From Algoriphagus sp. TR-M9 (GTDB lineage Bacteria > Bacteroidota > Bacteroidia > Cytophagales > Cyclobacteriaceae): a stretch of DNA of 64,000 nucleotides. Shown here in pieces: positions 47,996 to 55,472 of this stretch (position 1 is its first letter; each line of letters begins with the position of its first letter). Under the pieces are notes generated by a model that ran no database searches, had not been told where the DNA came from, and saw only the letters and a program-made list of their open reading frames with translations. The stretch spans positions 650,501-714,500 of the forward strand of contig NZ_CP115160.1 in the NCBI RefSeq assembly GCF_027594545.1. The letters are read 5' to 3'. A program made the position numbers and the translations under genes.

Positions 47996-49612
47996 TTATT
48001 TAATTTTTTTGTTCACTGCAGCCTGGATGAATTTCACAAACAGTGGCTGCGGCGTAAGTACTGTGCTCTTATATTCTGGGTGAAACTGCACCCCTACAAA
48101 CCAAGGGTGGTTTTTGTTTTCTACGATTTCTACTAATCCTGTATCTGGATTTTTACCGGTAGCGATCATACCCTTTGACTCCATCTCCTTAAGATATTGG
48201 TTGTTGAACTCATATCTGTGACGGTGTCTTTCCTGGATTTTAGACTTTCCGTAAGCTTGAAAAGCCCTGCTTCCTTTTTTGAGGTCGCAAGCATACGAAC
48301 CAAGTCGCATAGTTCCACCCATTTGCTCAATATTTTTTTGCTCTTCCATCAATCCAATCACCGGATTTGCGGATTTCGGATCCATTTCTGTGCTATTGGC
48401 GTCTTTGAGACCCATTACATTTCTAGCGAATTCTATTACGGCCACTTGCATACCCAGGCAGATTCCTAAAAAGGGAATGTCGTTTTCACGAGCGTATTTC
48501 ACCGTGTCGATTTTACCTTCAAATCCCCGCTCACCGAATCCCGGAGCGACCACTATTCCGTCCAGATCCTCCAGCTTTGACTGCAAGTTATCCGGATTGA
48601 TTTCTTCGGAGGAGATCAGCTTTAGGTTTACATGGCATTCCACAGATGCACCAGCATGGGTGAAGGCTTCTATGATGGATTTATAGGAATCCGGTAGCGA
48701 AACATATTTACCTATCAAACCTATGGTAACTTCCTGAGTAGGGTTTTTCAGTTTTCCCAAAAACTCCTTCCAATTGCCTAGGTCAGTATTTTCTTTGGAG
48801 GAAAGCTTGAGCTTGGTCATTACTCTTTCGTCCAGCTTTTCCTTTTTCATCAATAGTGGAACATCATAGATGGAGTCTGCATCCATAGCTTCGATGACAC
48901 TGTTGAGTTGCACGTTACAGAATAAGGCCAGCTTTTTCTTCACGTCATTTGGCAGGTGGTGTTCTGTTCTACATACCAAAATATCCGGCTGTATACCAGC
49001 TTCGAGTAGTTGCTTTACGGAGTGTTGGGTAGGTTTAGTTTTTAATTCTTTGGCCGCCCTGAGAAACGGAATCAGTGTCAGGTGGATGACCAAAAAATTA
49101 TTTGGTCCCAAGTCCCATTTGGCTTGACGAACGGCCTCAATGAATGGTAGGGATTCTATATCACCTACACATCCCCCAATTTCGGTGATGACCACGTCAA
49201 AGTCACCACTTTCTCCTAGCTTATAGAAGTTGGCCTTGATTTCATCGGTAATGTGGGGAATGACCTGAACTGTTTTTCCTAGAAATTCTCCCTTACGCTC
49301 TTTGGTGATGACGTTGTTGTATATTCTTCCGGTGGTGACGTTGTTGTCCTGGGAAGTGGGGATGTTCAGAAATCGCTCATAATGACCAAGATCCAGGTCA
49401 GTTTCGGCTCCATCATCCGTCACGTAGCATTCGCCATGTTCATAGGGGTTTAGTGTCCCGGGATCGATGTTTAGATAGGGGTCAAATTTTTGGATGGTAA
49501 CTCTGAAGCCTCTGGCTTGTAATAGTTTGCCCAGAGAGGCAGCGATGATTCCTTTTCCAAGTGAGGAAGTAACTCCTCCGGTAATAAAGATGTATTTGGT
49601 GCTTGAAGCCAT
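47996..49612 (-). CDS. pyrG: CTP synthase
   Basis: A 538-residue enzyme that aminates UTP to CTP with glutamine and ATP. I start at the ATG at 49612 (Met-Ala-Ser-Ser-Thr), just before the universal [17 protein letters not shown]; the frame extends to 49750 but the extra 46 residues lack family similarity. The synthetase domain shows [39 protein letters not shown]. The glutaminase domain has the nucleophile Cys in [15 protein letters not shown] and the [13 protein letters not shown] pair. The length equals that of typical CTP synthases. A TAATTTTG motif 45 bases upstream may be its -7 element. Confidence 0.96.
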   Translation of the reverse strand: MASSTKYIFITGGVTSSLGKGIIAASLGKLLQARGFRVTIQKFDPYLNIDPGTLNPYEHGECYVTDDGAETDLDLGHYERFLNIPTSQDNNVTTGRIYNNVITKERKGEFLGKTVQVIPHITDEIKANFYKLGESGDFDVVITEIGGCVGDIESLPFIEAVRQAKWDLGPNNFLVIHLTLIPFLRAAKELKTKPTQHSVKQLLEAGIQPDILVCRTEHHLPNDVKKKLALFCNVQLNSVIEAMDADSIYDVPLLMKKEKLDERVMTKLKLSSKENTDLGNWKEFLGKLKNPTQEVTIGLIGKYVSLPDSYKSIIEAFTHAGASVECHVNLKLISSEEINPDNLQSKLEDLDGIVVAPGFGERGFEGKIDTVKYARENDIPFLGICLGMQVAVIEFARNVMGLKDANSTEMDPKSANPVIGLMEEQKNIEQMGGTMRLGSYACDLKKGSRAFQAYGKSKIQERHRHRYEFNNQYLKEMESKGMIATGKNPDTGLVEIVENKNHPWFVGVQFHPEYKSTVLTPQPLFVKFIQAAVNKKIK

Positions 49613-49656
49613 AAGAATGGGGGAGAGGGGATATTTGATTGGATTCTTATGGGGCT

Positions 49657-49664
49657 CAAAATTA
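49657..49664 (-). promoter_or_regulatory. candidate -7 element for pyrG
   Basis: TAATTTTG on the minus strand matches TAnnTTTG. No TTTG at the proper distance upstream. It supports the shorter pyrG start. Confidence 0.35.
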
Positions 49665-50420
49665 GGGAAAAATTCCTGATTTATGGTGTTGAGATCAGGA
49701 TAACACTTAGATTTTCTAAATTTCTTTGAGAAAAGTGCTGCGCTAATCACACCTTAGTGCGGGTCTTTTTTTGGTGAGTTTCCTAGAGCTGAATCAGTAA
49801 CTACATATTGAATTAGTACAGGAAGTCCAGACTGGGAATTTCTTACAGCTGCCAGTTAAGGACGCTAGCTCTATCCTATAATCTGAGGAAAACTATAGAA
49901 AAAGTCTCGCTATAATACTTGATTAGGAATTAAGCAGTTGCCTATTGTCTAGCCTGTAAGTCCCCAATAGATTATGTTTAAGTGATAGGTTTTTAGGTAG
50001 TTATGTTGTTTTTCTGCTGTTACTGTCGGGGCTTGAAAAGTCCCTGTAATCAATGAAGTAAGTCAAGAAAATAGCATTAAGTAGCTTATGTATTAAATGT
50101 TACCAGTTGGAGATTTAGCTAGGTATGAGATAAAAATGCACCGATTTTATACTATAGTAGGGTATGTTGGTTGGGGAAAATATTACCTGACTACGCTCCT
50201 TGGAATGATTGGTTTGTATTAGAAAGATTTGATTTTAATAAGTTCTAATATCTCCATTTCTAAAATTGGTTTTATTAAATCCGCTACTTGCCGAACAAAT
50301 TCTGAAGTACCGAGTTGCTCTTGGAGGTGATTTGTCAATCAATAACTTTTATGCATTTGATAATTTCTGAAGTAATGTTAATTTTTATTGTTTAGGGAAA
50401 GGATTTTAATTCAGAAGTTA

Positions 50421-50448
50421 TTTGTAAAAATAATAATTGTATATATTG
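50421..50448 (+). promoter_or_regulatory. candidate promoter of the 134-residue HTH gene
   Basis: TTTG (50421-50424), 17 bases, then TATATTG (50442-50448), close to TAnnTTTG but one base short. It lies 46 bases before the ATG. Confidence 0.4.
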
Positions 50449-50494
50449 CGCAGATTAATTGTTAAAACTTTATACTTACTAAACAAGTAGAATT

Positions 50495-50899
50495 ATGAGA
50501 GATCTTATTAAAGAGGCCATCGCGGATCTAAAAAATGCTGATGGTTTTATTTATGTCACTGCAGAAGGTGATAAAGTAGATTTGCATGAGGCTGCCAAAA
50601 AAGGCATCCCTGTAACTCCAGTAAACCCTAAAGACCAAGTGATCAAAAAGCTTGAAAAAGCTGGTCTGCCGTTGAATGAAGGTAAGTTTTTGAATGAGCT
50701 GAATGAATTGATTGCTCTTGTTACTGGAAATGCTCCAGCAGCTAAAACTACTAAAAGAAGAACTTTTACTGATGCTGAGAAAAGCAAAATCGTAGAAGAA
50801 TGGAAAAAAGTAGAGGCAGCAGGTAAGAAGACCAAGGCAGCATTTGCAAGAGAAATTGGTGTAGGTTACCAGACTTTCATCAACTGGCTAAGAGGATAA
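50495..50899 (+). CDS. small HTH protein with a transposase-like C-terminal domain
   Basis: A 134-residue protein in two parts. Residues 1-75 (MRDLIKEAIADLKNADGF, VDLHEAAKKGIPVTPVNP, FLNELNELIALV) match no family I know. After a Thr/Ala/Lys linker (KTTKRRTFT), residues about 88-134 read DAEKSKIVEEWKKVE and KTKAAFAREIGVGYQTFINWLRG, a helix-turn-helix of the kind that starts IS3-type transposases. The Lys-rich body suggests DNA binding. It has its own promoter candidate and a strong terminator, and no transposon ends are visible, so it looks like a domesticated regulator. Confidence 0.8.
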   Translation: MRDLIKEAIADLKNADGFIYVTAEGDKVDLHEAAKKGIPVTPVNPKDQVIKKLEKAGLPLNEGKFLNELNELIALVTGNAPAAKTTKRRTFTDAEKSKIVEEWKKVEAAGKKTKAAFAREIGVGYQTFINWLRG

Positions 50900-50922
50900 C
50901 CCCACCTCTTTTTATACCATAC

Positions 50923-50955
50923 AAAAACGGCACCTTGAAAAAGGTGCCGTTTTTT
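50923..50955 (+). terminator. rho-independent terminator
   Basis: Stem AAACGGCACCTT / AAGGTGCCGTTT with a GAAA tetraloop, then T-run. Confidence 0.92.
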
Positions 50956-51144
50956 ATTATGTATTATGTATATCCTCTTTTCTGCTAGTGGTGAGGATAA
51001 AGCGATCTAGGATATGTTGGATTTAAGACCGCCTCCCGGCAAAGACAGTATTCGGGCACTTGTATTGAGCAAAATCGTAGTCTCGTACTTCCGAACAGCT
51101 AAGCGAAGGATGAAGAGTAACTGTCATCCTTGCGGATAATCAAA

Positions 51145-51558
51145 TTATACATATTTCAATTTTCTGAGTGATATAAAGACAGCCACATTGACCAGTACGG
51201 CAAAGGCTACCATAGCTTGAATCATCAAAGTAGGAAGCGTAAGCGTAGGCATGCTTATATTGGCCTTCGGCCAAGAGATCTTTAAATCTGTAATAAAGGG
51301 AAAGTCTATTTCTGTGAAATAGGTGCTTGTCTCAGTTCCAGAAGGTAGAAATATAAGTACTGTAAAAAATAATCCAATAACCAGCGCTGCTACGAGTTTC
51401 CAGATAGAGGTTGAAATTACAGGAGTATATACTCGTGTGGTAGTGGATCCGCTCAATTTAGCTAAAATACCCTTGTGAAAATCCTTGCCAGTATCTTCTA
51501 CACCTGCATCGACTAGCAGTTTTTTGAAATAAGCATCTTGATCCTTCATGTTTTTCAT
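51145..51558 (-). CDS. anti-sigma-factor-like membrane protein
   Basis: A 137-residue protein with a cytoplasmic N-terminus (DQDAYFKKLLVDAGVEDTGKDFHKGILAKL), a first membrane helix (about 48-66, WKLVAALVIGLFFTVLIFLP), a loop with TSTYFTEIDFPFITDL, and a second helix (about 108-128, MIQAMVAFAVLVNVAVFISL). No family name is certain. The ATGA overlap with the upstream ECF sigma factor gene strongly suggests it holds that sigma factor inactive at the membrane. Confidence 0.8.
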   Translation of the reverse strand: MKNMKDQDAYFKKLLVDAGVEDTGKDFHKGILAKLSGSTTTRVYTPVISTSIWKLVAALVIGLFFTVLIFLPSGTETSTYFTEIDFPFITDLKISWPKANISMPTLTLPTLMIQAMVAFAVLVNVAVFISLRKLKYV

Positions 51559-52130
51559 AGTAAATGAGTAAGCTCTTGAGCTGCGATTTTCTTTAGTGCT
51601 TCCATTAGGCTTTTTCTACCTCGGTGTAACAAAATTTTTACATGAGAAGTTTTCAGTTCCATGATTTCTTCCATTTCCTTGATGCTTTGCTCCTCCAGAT
51701 AAAATAAGGTCAGTGCAGCAGCTTCTGTAGGTTTGATCATGCCCAATGCTTTCTTGATGATATTCTTTCTTTCATCTAATTCCAATAAATGTAGCCCATT
51801 GCTGCTATCCGGCTCAGCATCTTCAGATTCATGGATTTCATCCAGGGAAGTGTGGATGGCTTTTGTTTTTCTGAGTTTACTTAAAGCCTCATTATACACT
51901 ATTTTATACAGCCAAGTGGAGAATTTGGATTTCCCTTCGAAGCTGGAGAGGGATTGGTGCACTTTAATGAAAGCATCCTGAACTACCTCCTCGGCTTCCT
52001 GTCTATCCCTTAGGATTCTAATTGCCAAAGTAAGCGCATAGTTTTCATGCTTTCGGATGAGAAGGCCATAGGATTTCAGGTCACCCTGGAGCGTTTTGTC
52101 TATATAATACCGGTCTTCTTGAAAGCGCAT
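51555..52130 (-). CDS. ECF RNA polymerase sigma factor
   Basis: A 191-residue sigma-70 family protein. Region 2 is visible as AIRILRDRQEAEEVVQDAFIKVHQSLSSFEGKSKFSTWLYKIVYNEALSKLRK, and region 4 as LIKPTEAAALTLFYLEEQSIKEMEEIMELKTSHVKILLHRGRKSL, with the usual HTH. There is no region 1 or 3. It should redirect RNA polymerase to a small set of stress or envelope genes. It is coupled to the downstream membrane protein gene and is divergent from the DUF6249 gene across 105 bases that contain symmetric GTAAC boxes. Confidence 0.94.
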   Translation of the reverse strand: MRFQEDRYYIDKTLQGDLKSYGLLIRKHENYALTLAIRILRDRQEAEEVVQDAFIKVHQSLSSFEGKSKFSTWLYKIVYNEALSKLRKTKAIHTSLDEIHESEDAEPDSSNGLHLLELDERKNIIKKALGMIKPTEAAALTLFYLEEQSIKEMEEIMELKTSHVKILLHRGRKSLMEALKKIAAQELTHLL

Positions 52131-52161
52131 TCTCTACTTGGATGCTTATGAATCAAAAAAA

Positions 52162-52189
52162 GTTACAGGTTTTTTTAAATACTTGTAAC
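52162..52189. promoter_or_regulatory. symmetric GTAAC boxes between the sigma gene and the DUF6249 gene
   Basis: GTTACA (52162-52167) and TGTAAC (52184-52189) face opposite ways, 16 bases apart. Each reads GTAAC toward its own gene and lies about 32-46 bases before the start codon. This is the layout of two divergent ECF-type -35 boxes, or of one operator. Confidence 0.5.
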
Positions 52190-52235
52190 CAGAGCCACCC
52201 TTTCTTGCATCAAAGGAGAAAAACAAACACAAATC

Positions 52236-52574
52236 ATGGTTGAAATCTTAGTTACACTTATTATTTTCTCCTGCATCTTCGGAGTGATTTACACTTTCCT
52301 TACCACTAGAAATAGGGAGAGACTTGCTCTGATTGAAAATGGTGCAGATGCGAAGCTTTTTAACTCGGGTAAAAAATACAGCCTGGGTCAATTTATTTTA
52401 AACATAGCTCTTCTGGCCATAGGTGTAGGTGCCGGTGTGTTGTTTGGAGCTTTGTTCAATACTATTGGCTTAGAAGAAGGAGTGGCTTTCTCGGCCTGTA
52501 TATTTATCTGTGGCGGCTTGGGCTTGCTTGGTAGTTATTTTCTCAACCGGAAATTAGCCGAAAAAAACATTTAA
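52236..52574 (+). CDS. DUF6249 membrane protein
   Basis: A 112-residue protein with three likely membrane helices (about 4-22, 52-74 and 84-104). A short soluble loop follows the first (RNRERLALIENGADAKLFNS, a form typical of DUF6249). The gene faces the ECF sigma operon across a 105-base gap with paired GTAAC boxes, so it may be a target of that sigma factor. Known family members are small inner-membrane proteins of unknown role. A terminator hairpin follows. Confidence 0.85.
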   Translation: MVEILVTLIIFSCIFGVIYTFLTTRNRERLALIENGADAKLFNSGKKYSLGQFILNIALLAIGVGAGVLFGALFNTIGLEEGVAFSACIFICGGLGLLGSYFLNRKLAEKNI

Positions 52575-52598
52575 TTTGGATTTAAACTATTAATTAAA

Positions 52599-52627
52599 GA
52601 CCTCTTCTTTATTGGAGAGGTTTTTTT
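52599..52627 (+). terminator. rho-independent terminator
   Basis: Stem ACCTCT / AGAGGT followed by seven T. Because a TTG at 52612 lies inside this hairpin, it argues against a start there for the next gene. Confidence 0.8.
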
Positions 52628-52689
52628 GCTTTGGCTCAAAACCGGTCTGCTCTCGATTTTCTGATTATTTTTGTGAAAAATCAATCACC

Positions 52690-53160
52690 TTGGAGCATTC
52701 TAGATTAGTCACAGCCTTTAGAAATGAAGGCGTTTTACATTTAAAAGAAGGCAATGGTAAGGTCCTTACCTTGTTGAGACCAGACCTATGGAATCCTGAA
52801 TTAGGCGAAGACTGGGTTTATTTACTTTTTGACCTGTTTCAGATCCGGACCATTTGCGAAGCCTTTTCTGAAGTGTCTTTGGATATAGTAGAGTTTGGCA
52901 GCAAGCCTACCATTTACCATTCTGACCCGAACAGGATTATAGCTGATGGACCAAGGGTAAACGGAAACCTGAAGTTTAGCTTGATCCGGGAACCCAACTG
53001 GAACAAGCTCTTATTTCAGATTTCGCAGCCTGTTCTGGTGAAAATGGATACCAAAGAAAAAACAGACTTTCAGACCAGCCTTGTATTTCCACTCCTGAGC
53101 CCTGCTACCAAGGAGCTTTACCTGGGCCCTGAAGGAGAAGTTAAAATTATCAAAAGATGA
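52690..53160 (+). CDS. hypothetical protein, possible degenerate Sua5/YrdC-like
   Basis: The frame is open from 52612, but that stretch overlaps a terminator, so I start at the TTG at 52690 (about 156 residues). There is no ATG near. The part KPTIYHSDPNRIIADGP through SLIREPNWNKLLFQISQPVL, plus the tail YLGPEGEVKIIK, resembles the second half of Sua5/YciO/YrdC proteins. The nucleotide-binding KRxxxxPL and STSAN motifs of that family are absent. If the likeness is real, this is an inactive or re-purposed paralogue. The stop overlaps the start of the CCA-adding enzyme (ATGA), suggesting a shared tRNA-related role. Confidence 0.5.
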   Translation: MEHSRLVTAFRNEGVLHLKEGNGKVLTLLRPDLWNPELGEDWVYLLFDLFQIRTICEAFSEVSLDIVEFGSKPTIYHSDPNRIIADGPRVNGNLKFSLIREPNWNKLLFQISQPVLVKMDTKEKTDFQTSLVFPLLSPATKELYLGPEGEVKIIKR

Positions 53161-54599
53161 ATTTCAAATCACATCTGGATCAGTTCGAAGTATTCGCAAA
53201 GGTGGCTCAGGCGGCTGCAAACCTCGGTGTAGAAACCTATGTGGTCGGTGGGTACGTGCGGGATTTGATCTTGGATAGGGAAAAGAAAGGGCCCAAGGAT
53301 ATTGATTTTACCTGTGTAGGCAGTGGCATAGAGCTGGCAAAAGAAGTGGCCAAGCAGTTTGATGAGCATGTGCCACTATCCGTATTTAAGAATTTTGGCA
53401 CGGCTATGCTGAAGCTAGAGGACTGGGAGTTGGAGTTTGTGGGGGCGCGAAAGGAGTCTTATCGGGCAGACTCCAGAAAGCCCGTGGTGGAGACAGGAAC
53501 CCTCCAGGAAGATTTAGAACGTCGGGATTTCACCATCAACGCCATGGCGATAGCTCTAAATGCCGGGAATTTCGGGGAACTCCTGGATCCCTTTGATGGG
53601 CTGAAGGATATTTCCAAGAAACTGATAAGAACGCCATTAGAACCTAATATTACCTTTTCGGATGATCCCTTGCGCATGCTTCGGGCAGTGCGTTTTGCCT
53701 CACAGCTGAATTTTGATATAGACGCGGATACCTTTTATGCGATCAGTCAGAATGCTTCTCGTTTAGAGATTATTTCAGGAGAGCGCATCATCGTGGAGCT
53801 GAATAAAATAATACAAGTAGAAAAGCCTTCCTATGGCTTCAAATTGCTGTTTGCCAGTAAATTACTGCATCAGTTTTTCCCTGAAATGGTGGAGCTTCAA
53901 GGCGTAGACTCGGTAGACGATAAGTCCCACAAGGATAACTTCTATCATACCCTGCAAGTATTGGACAATGTGTGCCAGACGTCGGATGACCTTTATTTGA
54001 GATGGGCGGCTATTTTGCACGACATAGCCAAACCGGCCACCAAAAGGTTCAATAAAAAGGTGGGCTGGACCTTTCACGGACATGAAGACAAGGGAGCCCG
54101 CATGGTACCGGGGATTTTCCGCAGGTTGAAACTGCCCATGGATGAAAGGATGAAATATGTTCAGAAATTAGTTAAACTGCACCTTCGTCCTATTGCTTTG
54201 GTCAAAGATGAGGTCACAGACTCCGCCTTGCGGAGGTTGCTTTTCGAGGCAGGAGAGGATATAGACGACCTCATGAAGCTCTGCCGGGCAGATGTGACTT
54301 CTAAGAATAACAGAAAGGTGAAGCGATACCTGGAAAATTTTGATAAAGTAGCACAGAAGTTGGTAGAGGTGGAGGAAAAGGACCAGGTGCGGAACTTCCA
54401 GCCACCGATTTCTGGTGAGGAAATCATGGAAACTTTCGGTATAAATCCTTCAAAAGTCATCGGAGAAATCAAAGAAGAAATTAAAGAAGCTATATTGGAA
54501 GGCAAAATTCACAACAATGCCGCGGAGGCTCGTGAACTGATGCTGGAAATAGCTAAATCCAAAGGTCTTGAGTACCAGAATTATCCCCCAAAATCATAA
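53157..54599 (+). CDS. cca: CCA tRNA nucleotidyltransferase with HD domain
   Basis: A 480-residue class II enzyme that adds or repairs the 3' CCA of tRNAs; the tRNA-Gln in this window lacks an encoded CCA. Landmarks are the flexible loop VVGGYVRDLIL, the catalytic DIDFT, the RRDFTINAMAI motif, DPLRMLRAVRFASQLNFDID and then an HD phosphohydrolase region (ILHDIAKPATKRF, GHEDKGARMV). The HD fusion is common in Bacteroidetes. The start overlaps the end of the upstream gene by four bases. Confidence 0.95.
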   Translation: MNFKSHLDQFEVFAKVAQAAANLGVETYVVGGYVRDLILDREKKGPKDIDFTCVGSGIELAKEVAKQFDEHVPLSVFKNFGTAMLKLEDWELEFVGARKESYRADSRKPVVETGTLQEDLERRDFTINAMAIALNAGNFGELLDPFDGLKDISKKLIRTPLEPNITFSDDPLRMLRAVRFASQLNFDIDADTFYAISQNASRLEIISGERIIVELNKIIQVEKPSYGFKLLFASKLLHQFFPEMVELQGVDSVDDKSHKDNFYHTLQVLDNVCQTSDDLYLRWAAILHDIAKPATKRFNKKVGWTFHGHEDKGARMVPGIFRRLKLPMDERMKYVQKLVKLHLRPIALVKDEVTDSALRRLLFEAGEDIDDLMKLCRADVTSKNNRKVKRYLENFDKVAQKLVEVEEKDQVRNFQPPISGEEIMETFGINPSKVIGEIKEEIKEAILEGKIHNNAAEARELMLEIAKSKGLEYQNYPPKS

Positions 54600-54620
54600 A
54601 CTAAATAAATTAAAATAGTA

Positions 54621-55328
54621 ATGAAGCACGTAGTAATCATGCTGCTTTTGGCACTAGGTGTCAGCACATCCTTTGCCCAAAATTCAGATTCCACCTTGGT
54701 CAAGCTTGACCCGGCCGTAAAAAAATCCATGAATGCACTTGACCAGGCAGGGTACCAGCTGGCCATGCGCTATAATGACCGGCAGGTCGCCAAAGCAAAC
54801 TTGTATGAGTTAATGTTGAGAAATCCAGAGGATATTCGTTATCCGGAATTGTTGGCTAGCTTATACTTCGAAGGAGGACAGTCTACTTCAGCTGCCTTGG
54901 TGGCCCTGGATATATTAAAAGTAAATGACAAGAATATCCCAGCATTGGAAATCGCTGCGTATTCCTTAGAGCAATTGGGTGCATTTGACCGGGCTCTACC
55001 GCATTTCGAAAGCCTTTATTTGCTGACTGGAGATAATTTCAGTCTGTACAAATCAGCCTTTCTTCAGTACAACCTGAAAAAGTATGCGGAAGCCATGAAT
55101 TCGGTAGATATGCTAGTGAAAAATGTCAAGCCAGAGGATAAAATTGGTTTTCCAAAATCGCAGACTGAAACCCAGGAAATCAGTATGAAAGCTGCTGCTT
55201 TGAATTTGAAAGGTTTGATCTATCTGGAGCAAGGCTCAAAAGCGGATGCTAAAACCGCTTTTGATGAAGCAATTTCACTTGAACCAGAATTTGAAATGGC
55301 TAAAGAAAATCTGCAAAAGGCAATATAA
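54621..55328 (+). CDS. exported tetratricopeptide repeat protein
   Basis: A 235-residue protein with a signal peptide (about 1-19, ending VSTSFAQ) and about five TPR-like helical pairs. Visible helices are AGYQLAMRYNDRQVAKANLYELML, PELLASLYFEGGQSTSAALVALDIL and ALNLKGLIYLEQGSKADAKTAFDEAISLEPEFEMAKENLQ, a consensus TPR. It is periplasmic, probably a scaffold for protein contacts; partners are unknown. It follows cca by 21 bases and a terminator closes it. Confidence 0.88.
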   Translation: MKHVVIMLLLALGVSTSFAQNSDSTLVKLDPAVKKSMNALDQAGYQLAMRYNDRQVAKANLYELMLRNPEDIRYPELLASLYFEGGQSTSAALVALDILKVNDKNIPALEIAAYSLEQLGAFDRALPHFESLYLLTGDNFSLYKSAFLQYNLKKYAEAMNSVDMLVKNVKPEDKIGFPKSQTETQEISMKAAALNLKGLIYLEQGSKADAKTAFDEAISLEPEFEMAKENLQKAI

Positions 55329-55352
55329 ACAGCCTTTCCGATCGCAAAATAT

Positions 55353-55379
55353 AAACCGGCCTGAGGTCGGTTTTTTTTT
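55353..55379 (+). terminator. rho-independent terminator
   Basis: Stem AAACCGGCC / GGTCGGTTT (one G-U pair) with a TGA loop and a nine-T run. Confidence 0.88.
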
Positions 55380-55472
55380 GTGCTTTCTTTTTTTAGGATT
55401 ATAAGGAAGATTAATAGAATGGAAACTTTTTGGTAACACCACTTAGGTATATATAGTGGAACTTTACCTGTT

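Larger units (their letters stand above)
49613..50494. other. 880-base region without a recognisable gene
   Basis: Lies between the pyrG start and the 134-residue HTH gene. Short frames are repeatedly stopped and none has protein character. No tRNA or rRNA features, strong hairpins or known riboswitch motifs were found. It is AT-rich, with many T-runs toward the right end. A candidate promoter for the HTH gene lies at 50421-50448. It may be a decayed gene, an unrecognised RNA, or the long leader of the HTH gene. Confidence 0.6.

Noticed and set aside
49820..49870. GGAAGTCC wording resembling the conserved region of RNase P RNA
   Set aside because: The partner conserved segments (ACAGAA and the P4 closing strand) are absent, so no RNase P RNA fold is possible.
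52612..52689. TTG start at 52612 for the Sua5-like gene
   Set aside because: The codon lies in the hairpin of the preceding terminator and the extra residues (Phe/Cys-rich) lack protein character.
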